A DNA stretch of 64,000 bases from Methanomassiliicoccaceae archaeon DOK (GCA_009911715.1 CP047880.1:1302001-1366000); one strand, 5' to 3'. Positions 16,723-27,233 are shown, numbered from the stretch's first letter. Program-made: numbers and translations. The notes: generated by a model from the letters alone, not told the origin.

Positions 16723-19700
16723 TCAGCTCCTCATCAGCCTGATGGCGACGATGATTGCCATGACGACGATCAGGACCACGAGGACGATGAGCAGGTAGTC
16801 GGTGAGGCCGAGGCTGTCGTCTCCGCCAGTGGACGGTGTGTCGGGGGTGACGGGTCCAGATGCCTCGACTCCTGTGATGACGATGTTGTACACAACGAAG
16901 TCTGTGGTGGTGCTACCATACTGCTCTCCGAACGGATGCTCGAAGTCGATGTCTCCGTGGTAGTCGACATCGTCCTTGAGGTAGGGCATGTCGGAAGACA
17001 GTGTGAACTTGCCGTCGGTCATTGTCTGACCGTTGATTGTCATGGTAACTGTTCCAGAGAATCCGTTGTCGAGCCTGTATGTGACGGTGTGCTCACCTGC
17101 GGGAAGCATGATGTAGACGTTGCCGTAGTACCCAGAGAGTCCGGCGGTGGCTACGAGGTCTCCGTCGACATAGACATCGGAGATTCCCGACTCGATGGTG
17201 AACGTCACCAGGTATACATCCTCGACGATGTATGCGCTGACGGTGTTGATGGTTCCAACCATATCAGTTGCGGCGACAGGAGTGACCTTTCCGTCCTTCT
17301 CGTACTGCCAGTAGTCGGCGTAGACTCCATCGAGGACGGGTGTCAGGACAGCGTTGATCTGGACGTTGTTCAGAACAGTGTATACTGTCATGTACAGCTC
17401 GTCCTGCACCATGTACGCGGTGGTCTTCTTACCGTTGATCTGGGCATCACTGACAGTATTGTCGGCCGCGAGGTAGATTGTCTGGACAGATCCGAGGGCG
17501 CTCTCGGCATTGACAACGGCACCAGTGTATGTGTTCCACTTATCATCGACTCCGATGTAGAGGCTCTTGACGGTGGTGGCTCCGGGCTGGACGCCGGCAG
17601 CGGTGTCGGCGGCTCCGACGGTGAAGGTTCCGAGGACGTAGATAGTCGTAATGTCTGCGTTTCCAGACTCCTGTGCGACCAGGGTACCCCTGATGATAAC
17701 CTTGTCAGCATCGACCTTGGCGTTGCTGCCAGTTATGGTCAGTGTGGCTCCCTCCGCGACTTCGAAGTCGACGTTAACGGTGGCGGTTCCGAGGACATAT
17801 ACCTGTCCGCTTGCGATAGAGATGGACGGGTCGTCCACGTTCTGACCGGTCTCGGCCTGGTTGACGGTTCCGAATACGGTCATTCCCATGACGTCCGCGG
17901 AGACCTCAGTAGAGGCAGCGGTGAGTCCGGTGACGTTGACAGCGTCGACGGATCCCTCGGCTGTGGCGACTGTTCCAGTGAACCAGCCGTTCACGGCGAG
18001 TGCGGCGTACTGCAGGGTGACGGTTCCGGCGTTCAGCTCAGCGGCGGCGTAGTTGTCGGCGGCGGTGCCGTTGGTCTTGGCTCCCATGACGGTGACGGTC
18101 ACGGGCTCGGTCTCAGTCCCGGTGAAGGCGATGTCTCCGACAGTGTTCTCTCCATAGATGTAGATGGCAGTGGCGTCGGATTCGGCTGCGATGGCGACGG
18201 GCTCGATGAACTTGTACTGTCCGGTGGTCGTCAGAGCGATGTAGTACGCTCCAGCGACATCGTAGTAGGTGTACAGCTGATCAAGAGTACCGGCCTCTGT
18301 GGTCTGGAAGGTTCCGTTGACGACCAGCCTGGATGTGGTGTCGGAGACCTCCTCATCGAAGGTGGTCTCAGCTGCGATCTGGGATGCTGTGGTGAGGTTA
18401 CCGTTGACGGTCAGGGTGACATTGTTGTTGACGGTCACGGTGGATCCGAGGGGCACGACGAGGGTAACCTCGGCGGGCACGGTGAGGTCGGAAGTGATGG
18501 TGACGTCGGTTCCGGTGATGGTGACAACGTCTCCGGGCTGTGCGCCAGCAAGGGCGGTGGCGACGTTGGTGTAGGTGATCTCGTTGCCGTTCTCGATGGT
18601 GACATCGCTTTCGACGTCTCCCCTGTCGTTCCTGTCGTTGAGGAAGTGGAGCGTTGAGAAGACGACGGCATCGGCTCTGACATCACAGCCGTCTGCGATG
18701 TCAACGGTGATTCCGCGGTTGTCGGCGGCTCCGATCTGGAGGGTTCCGGTTCCGTTGATGTTGACGGTGGCGGGGACCTGCACACTCTCGTCGACGATGA
18801 CCGTTCCCATGACCTCAAGGGAGACCTTGGTGGTCGCGGCGGAATTGTCGGCGACAGCTGTGGCCAGAGAGGTGTAGATGTTCCTGGGCTCAGATGCTGC
18901 CCTGTAATAAACAGCGTTGACGTCGGTGACAGTCTCATATGCGGAGATCTTTCCGGTGACGGTGGTCTGGCTTCCGCTCAGGTTTACTCCTTCAGCTAGG
19001 GTCACTGTACCGGAAACGGTGAAGAGCCCGGAAACTTTGATATCGATATTCTCGTCGACGTTCAGAGTTTCAGTAACTTCGACTCCAGTTCCAACGATGT
19101 TTTCGTCAGAAACGTGAGCTGTACTGGAGATGTCGATTTTGATGATGTTGCTAGTCTCACTAATCTGATCGTTAGAGTTGACATTCACAGAGGCGTTTCC
19201 GGACATCTGCAGAGAATTGACGTAGCTCGTGACGCTTCCCTGCGTCTTAGCGATGACGGACTCTGTGAAGATAAGACCCTCGATTGCAGAGTTGACATAG
19301 GATGTATCTTCGTCAAGACTGATAGTCACACTGTTGTTATTGAGTGCGACGGTCTGACCGACGGTAAGACCAGCATCAGTGATTTCCAGAGATGCACTTG
19401 TGCTTCCGAAGGAAACGGAGTGAATGTTGACGACGGCTCCAGATGCGGCCATGTTGATGGTGGCAGCTCCGGCGATGCTGGCACCGTCCATGGTGATGGT
19501 TCCAGAGTTCTTGATTCCGCTGGTATCGACGGCACCCTGGAGACTGAGTGTTGCCTCGGATCCGATTTCGAGTCCGTTGTTGGCTGTGAATGTACCCATG
19601 GAGGTGACCGAAGCCGATCCTGTGAGCTTTGTGGGTGCGTTGAATGTAAGTGCAGCGTCCTCCTCAGAGGAAACGGTTCCGGAGATGTCTACCTCTTTGG

Positions 19701-21666
19701 ACTTGGTAACGGTGAAAGCTCCGGTCTCATAGACGTTGAGGTTACCAGCGATGATTACATTGGCAGTGCCACTGTTCACGATGATTCTGGAACCCTCCTC
19801 GATGTACACGGTGGTTCCCTCGGGGATCTCCAGCCCTCCCTGAATGGTGAGCGTGGCCTGTCCGGTGACGGTGAGTGTACCGGATACGACCATGTTCTGG
19901 TTAAGGGGGAAGGTTGTGTTGGTTCCGTAGACTCCGGTCAGCTCTGCATCGATCATGGCACCGGAGACGTTGATTGTTCCGTCTCCAGAAAGGGTGATGT
20001 TCTTGAAGACAGCACCATTGAGAGCATTCCAGACTCCAGGAGTCTCTGCACCGTTAACATTGCTTGTATCGACGGTAATGGCGTAGATGTTGTTAGAGGG
20101 AGTACATTCAGATCTAGTGTCATCAATCGCAGTAACTGTTCCATACTGATTTACTGTTCCGTAAACTTTAACGCTTCCAGAGGTGAATCCAAGATCGACA
20201 CCTTTCATTATGTTCAAGGTGGCTCCGAGAGGTACGTTGGTTCCGATAACATAGGATCCGGAAACAAGAGTGAGTTCGCCAGCATTTATCTGCACAGCAA
20301 GAGTTCCTTTATAGGGTTTGACAGAACCCTGGAAGTCATCACCCATGATGTAGGGGGGTTCGGCTCCGAGGTTGAGGGACCGAGCACTCGTGGCGTCCAC
20401 GATGGTAATGGTTCCGGTGAATGCTCCGGTCGCTGTGAGGCTACTGGCTTCAAGTGTGGAGCCAGAGGCAACAGTGAAAGTAGTGTTGTCGGCGACTGTG
20501 AGTGCTCCGTTGACTTTAAGAGTGGTTCCGTTGGAAAGGGAGACGTTTCCTTCAGTCGTAAGGGCTCCAGAGACCACAAGGTCCTCTCCGCTGGCGGAGA
20601 AGAGAGGCAGGTTATCAGCGGTGATGGTGGGAATTAAGACACTGGCATCGTTAAGGTCGATGACATTGGTAATCGTACCTGTAACGCCCTTGTGAACAAA
20701 CGAGCCGCCCTCGTAGACGGTGATGCTTCCGCTGACTGTGATTGATTTCACTGTTTCGGGAATGGTGAGTGTTGCGCCGGCGGGGATGACGATTTTATCG
20801 CCGATTGTGACGGCATTGTCGGTGACTTTCATGGTGCCGTCCTCGAGCCACATTGCTCCAAGAGATTCGGTATCGGAGTTCATCCATCCATATTCCTCGA
20901 AGTCCTCGGAACCGGTAAACGACACGTTACCGGCCTCAGACCAGATCTGGGCCTGCTCTCCAAAGTTGTTGGATCCGGACAGGGTGAAGTTGGCTGTTCC
21001 GTCGTCGCTATCGACGTTGATTCCGCCCCAGGCGTTGCCGGAGGTGGTGATGTTGGATGCGCTGACGGTGGAGGACTGCTCCGCATTGTCACCGCCGTTG
21101 ACGACGATTCCGGCGGCACCGCAATCTTTGATAGTGATGTTATCGAGCGTTACATCGGCTCCGACCATGTTGATTCCATGCTTGGACTTGCTTGTGTCGG
21201 CGGCATAGTCTCCGTCGATGATCAGATCGCTGACGCTGTACTCAGCGCCATCATAGAATCCGATGACACTGGTCTCGTTGGTTCCTTTGAAGGTGATTGT
21301 GTTGTCGCCACCGTTGATGGTTATGGTGACATCGTTGGAGTTGTCAAACCACAGCGCGGCCTCGGATACTTCAACACCCGAGGGGATCACTGTGAAACTC
21401 TGGTTGATGGTTATCTCAACATCCTCGGTAGCTCCGTTGACCGCATCGAGGAATGTGGTAAGTTCTCCACTGTTAACGGGGACAGGTTTTCCGTCTCCGA
21501 TCGTGTACGTGATGATGGCGCCTGTCCCATCGCCAGTGGCGTTGGTGGTACCATCCACATTCTCGGAAGGCAGGACTACGGCCACAGCACAGACAACCAT
21601 CGCGATGATGGCGATCGCGGCCAGCAGTTTGGTCTGCCTTCCTTTCTCGTTCATTATAGCATTCAT
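16723..21666 (-). CDS. giant adhesin-like surface protein C
   Basis: 1647 residues. The signal peptide is of the NEKGRQTKLLAAIA class, almost identical to A and F. The first ~270 residues form a typical right-handed beta-helix (ITIKDCGAAGIVVNGG, NITTSGNAWGGINVDS). The long middle is a repetitive solenoid with units such as NIYTSLATAVADNSAATTKV (about 935) and YTNVATALAGAQPGDVVTITG (about 1040), each followed by a VPAEVTL/VPATVNI strand. The pre-anchor module is AYMVQDELYMTVYTVLN. The C-terminal Ig-like domain has a His/Asp-rich insert (DDVDYHGDIDFEHPFGEQY) not seen in the others and could bind a metal (inference). Tail GLTDYLLI-TM-RLMRS. Middle gene of the D-C-B tandem. Confidence 0.9.
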   Translation of the reverse strand: MNAIMNEKGRQTKLLAAIAIIAMVVCAVAVVLPSENVDGTTNATGDGTGAIITYTIGDGKPVPVNSGELTTFLDAVNGATEDVEITINQSFTVIPSGVEVSEAALWFDNSNDVTITINGGDNTITFKGTNETSVIGFYDGAEYSVSDLIIDGDYAADTSKSKHGINMVGADVTLDNITIKDCGAAGIVVNGGDNAEQSSTVSASNITTSGNAWGGINVDSDDGTANFTLSGSNNFGEQAQIWSEAGNVSFTGSEDFEEYGWMNSDTESLGAMWLEDGTMKVTDNAVTIGDKIVIPAGATLTIPETVKSITVSGSITVYEGGSFVHKGVTGTITNVIDLNDASVLIPTITADNLPLFSASGEDLVVSGALTTEGNVSLSNGTTLKVNGALTVADNTTFTVASGSTLEASSLTATGAFTGTITIVDATSARSLNLGAEPPYIMGDDFQGSVKPYKGTLAVQINAGELTLVSGSYVIGTNVPLGATLNIMKGVDLGFTSGSVKVYGTVNQYGTVTAIDDTRSECTPSNNIYAITVDTSNVNGAETPGVWNALNGAVFKNITLSGDGTINVSGAMIDAELTGVYGTNTTFPLNQNMVVSGTLTVTGQATLTIQGGLEIPEGTTVYIEEGSRIIVNSGTANVIIAGNLNVYETGAFTVTKSKEVDISGTVSSEEDAALTFNAPTKLTGSASVTSMGTFTANNGLEIGSEATLSLQGAVDTSGIKNSGTITMDGASIAGAATINMAASGAVVNIHSVSFGSTSASLEITDAGLTVGQTVALNNNSVTISLDEDTSYVNSAIEGLIFTESVIAKTQGSVTSYVNSLQMSGNASVNVNSNDQISETSNIIKIDISSTAHVSDENIVGTGVEVTETLNVDENIDIKVSGLFTVSGTVTLAEGVNLSGSQTTVTGKISAYETVTDVNAVYYRAASEPRNIYTSLATAVADNSAATTKVSLEVMGTVIVDESVQVPATVNINGTGTLQIGAADNRGITVDIADGCDVRADAVVFSTLHFLNDRNDRGDVESDVTIENGNEITYTNVATALAGAQPGDVVTITGTDVTITSDLTVPAEVTLVVPLGSTVTVNNNVTLTVNGNLTTASQIAAETTFDEEVSDTTSRLVVNGTFQTTEAGTLDQLYTYYDVAGAYYIALTTTGQYKFIEPVAIAAESDATAIYIYGENTVGDIAFTGTETEPVTVTVMGAKTNGTAADNYAAAELNAGTVTLQYAALAVNGWFTGTVATAEGSVDAVNVTGLTAASTEVSADVMGMTVFGTVNQAETGQNVDDPSISIASGQVYVLGTATVNVDFEVAEGATLTITGSNAKVDADKVIIRGTLVAQESGNADITTIYVLGTFTVGAADTAAGVQPGATTVKSLYIGVDDKWNTYTGAVVNAESALGSVQTIYLAADNTVSDAQINGKKTTAYMVQDELYMTVYTVLNNVQINAVLTPVLDGVYADYWQYEKDGKVTPVAATDMVGTINTVSAYIVEDVYLVTFTIESGISDVYVDGDLVATAGLSGYYGNVYIMLPAGEHTVTYRLDNGFSGTVTMTINGQTMTDGKFTLSSDMPYLKDDVDYHGDIDFEHPFGEQYGSTTTDFVVYNIVITGVEASGPVTPDTPSTGGDDSLGLTDYLLIVLVVLIVVMAIIVAIRLMRS

Positions 21667-21701
21667 AGGAACACATGACGAATCCTTCCTAAACGGCGTG
21701 A
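21667..21701 (-). promoter_or_regulatory. conserved start-proximal leader, giant gene C
   Basis: Identical over its core to the block before giant B (ACGCCGTTTAGGAAGGATTC, then GTCATGTGTTCCT and ATG). A matching TATA-like CTATACAAATC lies near 21812 on the minus strand. Confidence 0.6.
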
Positions 21702-21839
21702 AACGAGTTTTTTCTCACGGAGTTCAACCAATTAAGGTTTAGAACTCCTCAGAAAACAGGTCAAAATCGTCTCGAAATCGGTTCAGAGGAACCGATGCTC
21801 GATGATTTGTATAGTTCGGAAAGGGTAAAAAGTAAGGTG

Positions 21840-21949
21840 GAGGGACGGCCCCTTAACTCCGTCCCTCTCGTTTCCTGTTCAGGTTGCTGTGGGTTCACGC
21901 TCTCTCAACGTGGGAGCAGATGTTCTCGTTCACTTCGGCGTTCGTACCC
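21840..21949 (-). repeat. conserved 3' element, copy D (between giants D and C)
   Basis: Hairpin GAGGGACGG (21840-21848) / CCGTCCCTC (21859-21867) with sense loop AGTTAAGGGG; stem identical to copy C. The second block is CACGTTGAGAGAGCGTGAA. Copies C and D are embedded in a duplicated ~300-bp intergenic region. Confidence 0.85.
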
Positions 21950-21977
21950 TTTGTTCCCTTTCGGTTTTCGTTTACCT

Positions 21978-24900
21978 TCAGCTCCTCATCAGCCTGAGGG
22001 CGACGATGATCGCCATGACGACGATCAGGATCACGAGGATGATCAGGAGGTAGTCGGTGAGGCCCATAGAGGAGTCGCCAGAGTTTCCGCCGTCGATGAC
22101 AACGGTGGAGTCCTGGGTGAGACTACCTGTTGCGGAGATCACGATATCCTCGATGGAGTTGATCATGTCGGATGTGATCGTGATCTCACCGTTGGTCACT
22201 GCCTGTCCGTTGAAAGTTATGGTCACGTTTCCGGAGAATCCGGGATCGATGACAGCGGACACGGTGTGGGTTCCGATAGTCAGGAGCTTGTCGGAGGTGC
22301 TGGTGTAGACAACGCCATCGACAGAGAGCGAGATGTGGCTTCCGACGGAGATGGTAACGGAAATCGAGTTGTACTGGATTTCGGTTGTGACCTCTGCGTA
22401 GTCTCCGACAGTCTCTCCGTCCTTGACCTCGCTGCCCTCTGCGTACCAAGTGGCGCTGAAGTCCTCGGTGTTGGATGGTGCAGGAGTGTACAGGTCGTCG
22501 AGTCCGTCAACAAAGTCATCGATGACATCGGAGTTGATGTCGATGCTGTCGAAGGTGTAGACTGTGACAAAGTCGATTCCATTGATCTTGTACGCTGTGG
22601 CGTTGATCTCAGAGGAGGTCTCGTTGGAGAATTCGGTCTCGGCGACGGAGGCTCCTGCGAAGACATAGACGACTGCCTCGTCTCCGAGAACGACCTCTCC
22701 GATGATGGATCCGGTGGTGGCGTCTCCGAGAAGCTCGGGAACCGCACCGACGATGAGGGTTCCGTTGACTCCGAAGTCTCCCTCGGCATCCACTGTGATG
22801 GTTCCAGTCACGACCAGAGGGTTGGCTCCGGCAAGAAGCTGGGCATCCTTTCCAACCACGACGTCTCCGGTGAGGGTGACGCCGTCGGCTCCGACGGACA
22901 GGATGGCGTCCTCATCGATTACGATGGATCCGTTGTTGTCGATATAGTCTCCACTGATGATGACATCGCCAGTGATGAGCAGAGTGGCACCGCTGTTGAC
23001 GGCGAGGACCTGCTCCTTGTGGGTGTTGATCTCATAGTCGTCGACACCAGCGAACTCGACGGTTCCGGCGACGACTGTGGTGTTGTTCACAACAGAGTCG
23101 ATTGTGATCTTGTACTCTGTGACTCCTTCAGCGTTGAGAGAGTCGACGCTCGCGATGGTGGCTGTGGTCTTGTTGACGGACACAGTGCTGGTGGTGGCGG
23201 CATCGCCGGCGCCAGTGAGTCCGGAAACTGTAGCGGTGTACTGTCCGGCCTTGTCGGCAGTGTTGCCGGATGCGGGCTGGGCGACGCTGATCTGTGCCCC
23301 GGTCAGGGTCACATCGCCGAGAGTTACGACGGAGTTGAGGGCGATGACGATGTTGACGTCGTCGGACTCGATGGCTCCACCCTCGGAGAATGTTCCGGTG
23401 GCGGTGATAGAGGGCAGGGCGTTCTCCTCAGCGTAGGCGATGGCCTTGGCGACCGAGGTGTACACTGTCTCGCCGGCATCGCTGTAGTATGCTGCGTTGA
23501 TGGTGACTCCTGTGATGCTGTTGCCGACAACGGATGTGGCTCCTGTGGAGTACATGTTGACCTTGCCTGTGTTGTCTTCGTTCTTGGCGATCTTTCCGCC
23601 CTCGGTGGCATCGAGGTCTCCGTTGACGGTGATTGTGTAGTCTCTGGCATTGTCCTTTCCGACGACGAGCTGGGCGTTGTTGTCCAGGATAAGCTTGCCC
23701 TCGGCTTCCACGGTGACGTTTCCAAGGACTGTCAGGACGATGTTCTCGTTGACGTCGACGGTGACCTGGGCGGGAATCACGAGGTTACCATCATACTCGG
23801 CGTTTCCGACGACGGTGACTGTCTGTCCAGCAGTCGCGTTGTCCAGTGCTACCTTGAATCCGGAGTAGGTAGTGGTGTTGTCCTCCACCGTCGTCTTCAC
23901 GGCGTAGATGTAGTGGCTGGTACCAGTAACGGTGGCGCTAGGCCTGTATCCGACACCCTCGGTGACGATGACACGTCCCTCGATGGTGTAGAACGCATCG
24001 TTGTCGATGGTCGCGTCTACGCCGACGGTAATCTGCCCGTCCTCTGCGACAACGATCTCGGAGTCGCCCTCGACCTCGATTGCCTGCTCTCCGGTGAGTT
24101 CGTATGTTCCGGAGATCTCGAAGGATCCGGATACTGTGACGAGGTTGTCCTGGACGGTGGCGATCTGGGCCATAGCGTTGGCGAATGTGGTGAAGTATGT
24201 GGTCTCGACGGGTGCGTTCTCGACGGTGGTCTCGACTACGTACTTGGCTCCGTAGTAATCAAATATAGAGGCGTTGCCGTCGTTGAGGACGATGGTTCCA
24301 GCCTCGGAGACGTCGAAGTAGCCGTTATCGGTGAATTTGATGGTGTTCTTCTCGGGTGCGGTCAGGGTTCCATCGATGAACACTGCTCCAGTGAACTTGA
24401 TAATTCCATCTTCTTCTGCATTGGTACTTCTGTCGTTATTGGTGAAGTCCAGAGTTCCACTGACGTACATCTGCTGGAAGACGTTGGATTTGGTGGCGTC
24501 ATCCTCGTCGGGGACGGTGATCCTTCCGACGGATACGGTGATTCCAGTGGTTCCATGGTAGATGACGGTCGTTCCAGAATCGTCCCTCACTCCATCAAGG
24601 GCGACTGTGGACTCATCAAGAGTTTCAAGGACGAACTCGTCGCCACTCTTAATCTGACCGACCTGGACGGTGATGGTTCCCTTTGTGGGAGCGTTGATGA
24701 CAGCGGATGCTCCGTTTCCGAGGACGAACTCCCCGTCGATCTGCATGTAGGCTCCGTTGTTGGTGAACACGACGTTCTTGGCAACGGTCGTGTTGTCCGT
24801 GACATAGAACTCCACGTTGCTTCCAATGGTCATAGCAGCGTCGATGTCAACGTTGCAGATGCTCAGCTTGTGGACATCGGTTCCGGTGACTCTGGAGATA

Positions 24901-27197
24901 TCTCCGGAGACGGACATGTTGTAGAGGTTCCTGTTGTCAGAGTCCCTGTCCATCTTGAGGTTGACGCCCTTTACACCCTGCATGGAGACGGTCTGGGTCT
25001 CGTTGTTCTCACCGTTCTTGATGGTGATGGGCATGGTGTCTCCGATGATTCCATTGTTATTCTGGATGGAACCAGTGCTCATGAGAGTGATGGTTCCAGC
25101 ATCGTTGGCGTTCATGGAGGTGATGGTGGCGTTCCTCTCGATTACGAGATTTCCGTAGACCTTGAGGTCGAATCCCATCAGGTTGAGGGTGGAGTTGGCG
25201 GTGATGGTGACGGTGACGCCCTCCTCGATGACAGTGTCCTGGGAGAGATAGCGGTCTCCCTCGAAGTTCTGGTCGTTGGAGATGATGTTCTCCGTTCCCT
25301 GGGCTCCCTCGATCTTGACGATTCCTCCGTCGGAGTTGTCGATGGTGACTCCGCTGGTCTTGGAGGAGTATGTGAAGATGGCTCCGGCGTTGACGTAGAT
25401 GGTGCCTGTTCCGGTGAGCTCCCCTGCGGTCATGTTGACCGCGGATTCGAGGATGATGTCTCCGTTCAGGATGATATCGGATGCGTTGACGGTGACTGCT
25501 CCTTTGGTATCTGCCCTCTGGATTTTGAGGCCGTCGCCGTTGATCGTCATGTCGGAGGCGATGTTGACGGTGGTCCCCCCGTTGGCATTGATCGTCAGGG
25601 CGTTGGAGCCGTCTGTACCGGGTGTTGTCTCCGTGGTTCCTGAAAGATTTAGGACCTCATCGGTGACATTGATGGTTCCGGAAAGCTCCTCTCCGTCGAT
25701 AGTCACCGATCCGTATTTGACGGTGACACCGACTCCGCTGAAATTCTTTACGGAAACAGTGGAACCTCCGGTTCCGTTGTTGAGGCCGAATGTTGCATCG
25801 CTGAGGTCTCCGAGCTGTGCGGTTGCACCGGATGCAGTCAGAACAATAGCTGCTCCATCTCCAAGCGTGACGTTGTCACCGAATACGAGCGTGGTGTTGG
25901 CAGGAACTGTGAGTTCACTAGTGATTGTGACGCCATCGATCACGACTACATCGTTGTTCTCAAGGGCTTCGTTAATCTGACTTGCATCACCGCTGCTGAT
26001 AGTCTGAGTCGTCTCGAAGTCGTAGTTGACAGTGAAGGACTTGAGACCCTCGGTCTCCCCTTCGACGATGGTCTCGTCACTGAAGTAGTATGTTGTGCTT
26101 CCGGTGGCACGCTCGGCGTCGATGTAGACGAGCTGTGTAGAGGTCTTTCCGAGTTTCTCGATGACTTTCCATTCTCCCTCGGAGTTGTAGTATCCGATGT
26201 ACATCGCATCATCGGCGGTTCCGAATCCGTAGCTTCCATCCGCGTCGACGACATCGGCGAGGTTGAAAACGAATCCGTACTCGAATCCTGCAGGGGCTCC
26301 AGTAGCAGTGAACTCACTGTTATTTGCCTGGTTAGCCAGAGTTCCGGTGATGAGGACTGTCGTGTTGTTGACACGCTGCATGTCCATGTTGTAGTTTCCG
26401 AGGCTGCTGTTGGTGATAGGTACAGTGTTTCCACTGACGTAATCCCACTCAGCCCCATCGGCGTCGATGAAGGACACTGTGGCGTTCTGGGTGGAGATGT
26501 CTCCCCTGTAGATCATGTCGACGTACGTGCCGTATGGGATGAGGTTGAAGTCGTAGTTGACAGTGAAGGACTTGAGACCCTCGGTCTCCCCTTCGACGAA
26601 GGTCTCGTCACTGAAGTAGTATGTTGTGCTTCCGGTGGCACGCTCGGCGTCGATGTAGACGAGCTGTGTGGTTGTGCTTCCAGACTTGTCTAGAACCTTC
26701 CACTCTCCCTCCGCATTCTTGTATCCGATGAACACATGGTTGGTTTCATCACCGAATACATAACTGCCGTTATCGTCGACGACGTCGGCGAGGTTGAAAA
26801 CGAATCCGTACTCGAATCCTGCAGGGGCTCCGGTGAGGTAGTACTGTGCCCCTTCAGGCTGTCCCATGAGGTTTCCGGAGATGGTAACGATTGTTTTGTC
26901 GGTTACATCAACTGCAATGTTCATGTTGGTGTTTCCGAGGCTGCTGTTGGTGATAGGTACAGTGTTTCCACTGACGTAATCCCACTCAGCCCCATCGGCG
27001 TCGATGAAGGACACTGTCGCGTTTTCTGTGACAATGTCTCCCCTCTGGATCTCGGCGTTGTCTGCATATGTGGGTGCAGCAGCGTCGGCTCCGCTGAAGG
27101 GCATGGCAACCGCGAACACGCAGGCGAGCATGGCGAAAATGGCCACTGCCGCGATGAGGCGTTTGCCGTTGTTCGTTTTGTTCATTATAGCATTCAT
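21978..27197 (-). CDS. giant adhesin-like surface protein D
   Basis: 1739 residues, signal peptide of the NKTNNGK class. Distinctive N-terminal part: two ~177-residue repeats (about 50-395), each containing NATVSFIDADGAEWDYVSG, GAPAGFEYGFVFNLADVV, a GYxNxEGEWKVxxKxG segment and LVYIDAERATGSTTYYFSD. This looks like a folded domain rather than solenoid and is absent from the other five. A beta-solenoid follows, with units YFTTFANAMAQIATVQDNLV (about 1000), YSGFKVALDNATAGQTVTVVG (about 1110) and VYTSVAKAIAYAEENALPSI. Pre-anchor module AYKINGIDFVTVYTFDS, Ig-like domain, then GLTDYLLI-TM-RLMRS. The duplicated domain may carry the binding specificity (inference). Confidence 0.9.
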   Translation of the reverse strand: MNAIMNKTNNGKRLIAAVAIFAMLACVFAVAMPFSGADAAAPTYADNAEIQRGDIVTENATVSFIDADGAEWDYVSGNTVPITNSSLGNTNMNIAVDVTDKTIVTISGNLMGQPEGAQYYLTGAPAGFEYGFVFNLADVVDDNGSYVFGDETNHVFIGYKNAEGEWKVLDKSGSTTTQLVYIDAERATGSTTYYFSDETFVEGETEGLKSFTVNYDFNLIPYGTYVDMIYRGDISTQNATVSFIDADGAEWDYVSGNTVPITNSSLGNYNMDMQRVNNTTVLITGTLANQANNSEFTATGAPAGFEYGFVFNLADVVDADGSYGFGTADDAMYIGYYNSEGEWKVIEKLGKTSTQLVYIDAERATGSTTYYFSDETIVEGETEGLKSFTVNYDFETTQTISSGDASQINEALENNDVVVIDGVTITSELTVPANTTLVFGDNVTLGDGAAIVLTASGATAQLGDLSDATFGLNNGTGGSTVSVKNFSGVGVTVKYGSVTIDGEELSGTINVTDEVLNLSGTTETTPGTDGSNALTINANGGTTVNIASDMTINGDGLKIQRADTKGAVTVNASDIILNGDIILESAVNMTAGELTGTGTIYVNAGAIFTYSSKTSGVTIDNSDGGIVKIEGAQGTENIISNDQNFEGDRYLSQDTVIEEGVTVTITANSTLNLMGFDLKVYGNLVIERNATITSMNANDAGTITLMSTGSIQNNNGIIGDTMPITIKNGENNETQTVSMQGVKGVNLKMDRDSDNRNLYNMSVSGDISRVTGTDVHKLSICNVDIDAAMTIGSNVEFYVTDNTTVAKNVVFTNNGAYMQIDGEFVLGNGASAVINAPTKGTITVQVGQIKSGDEFVLETLDESTVALDGVRDDSGTTVIYHGTTGITVSVGRITVPDEDDATKSNVFQQMYVSGTLDFTNNDRSTNAEEDGIIKFTGAVFIDGTLTAPEKNTIKFTDNGYFDVSEAGTIVLNDGNASIFDYYGAKYVVETTVENAPVETTYFTTFANAMAQIATVQDNLVTVSGSFEISGTYELTGEQAIEVEGDSEIVVAEDGQITVGVDATIDNDAFYTIEGRVIVTEGVGYRPSATVTGTSHYIYAVKTTVEDNTTTYSGFKVALDNATAGQTVTVVGNAEYDGNLVIPAQVTVDVNENIVLTVLGNVTVEAEGKLILDNNAQLVVGKDNARDYTITVNGDLDATEGGKIAKNEDNTGKVNMYSTGATSVVGNSITGVTINAAYYSDAGETVYTSVAKAIAYAEENALPSITATGTFSEGGAIESDDVNIVIALNSVVTLGDVTLTGAQISVAQPASGNTADKAGQYTATVSGLTGAGDAATTSTVSVNKTTATIASVDSLNAEGVTEYKITIDSVVNNTTVVAGTVEFAGVDDYEINTHKEQVLAVNSGATLLITGDVIISGDYIDNNGSIVIDEDAILSVGADGVTLTGDVVVGKDAQLLAGANPLVVTGTITVDAEGDFGVNGTLIVGAVPELLGDATTGSIIGEVVLGDEAVVYVFAGASVAETEFSNETSSEINATAYKINGIDFVTVYTFDSIDINSDVIDDFVDGLDDLYTPAPSNTEDFSATWYAEGSEVKDGETVGDYAEVTTEIQYNSISVTISVGSHISLSVDGVVYTSTSDKLLTIGTHTVSAVIDPGFSGNVTITFNGQAVTNGEITITSDMINSIEDIVISATGSLTQDSTVVIDGGNSGDSSMGLTDYLLIILVILIVVMAIIVALRLMRS
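26015..26505 (-). repeat. internal tandem duplication in giant D, copy 2
   Basis: Encodes the second ~165-residue domain unit. Aligned with 26546-27042 at an offset of 531 bp at one end (177 codons) and 537 bp at the other. Long stretches are identical at DNA level, e.g. around 26427-26478 versus 26964-27015, pointing to a recent duplication or ongoing gene conversion. Confidence 0.85.
26546..27042 (-). repeat. internal tandem duplication in giant D, copy 1
   Basis: Encodes the first domain unit of giant D, just after the signal peptide. Near-identical to 26015-26505, with small in-frame length differences in the middle (SGNLMGQPEGAQYYLTG versus TGTLANQANNSEFTATG). Confidence 0.85.
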
Positions 27198-27233
27198 AGG
27201 AACATAAGACGAAAGTTTCCTAAACGTCGTGAA
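27198..27233 (-). promoter_or_regulatory. conserved start-proximal leader, giant gene D
   Basis: Variant of the shared leader: ACGACGTTTAGGAAACTTTC then GTCTTATGTTCCT and ATG. Upstream of it (27234-27495) no gene is seen; the sequence diverges from the other giants' upstream regions apart from a short CCGTCTCGAAAT match. Confidence 0.55.
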
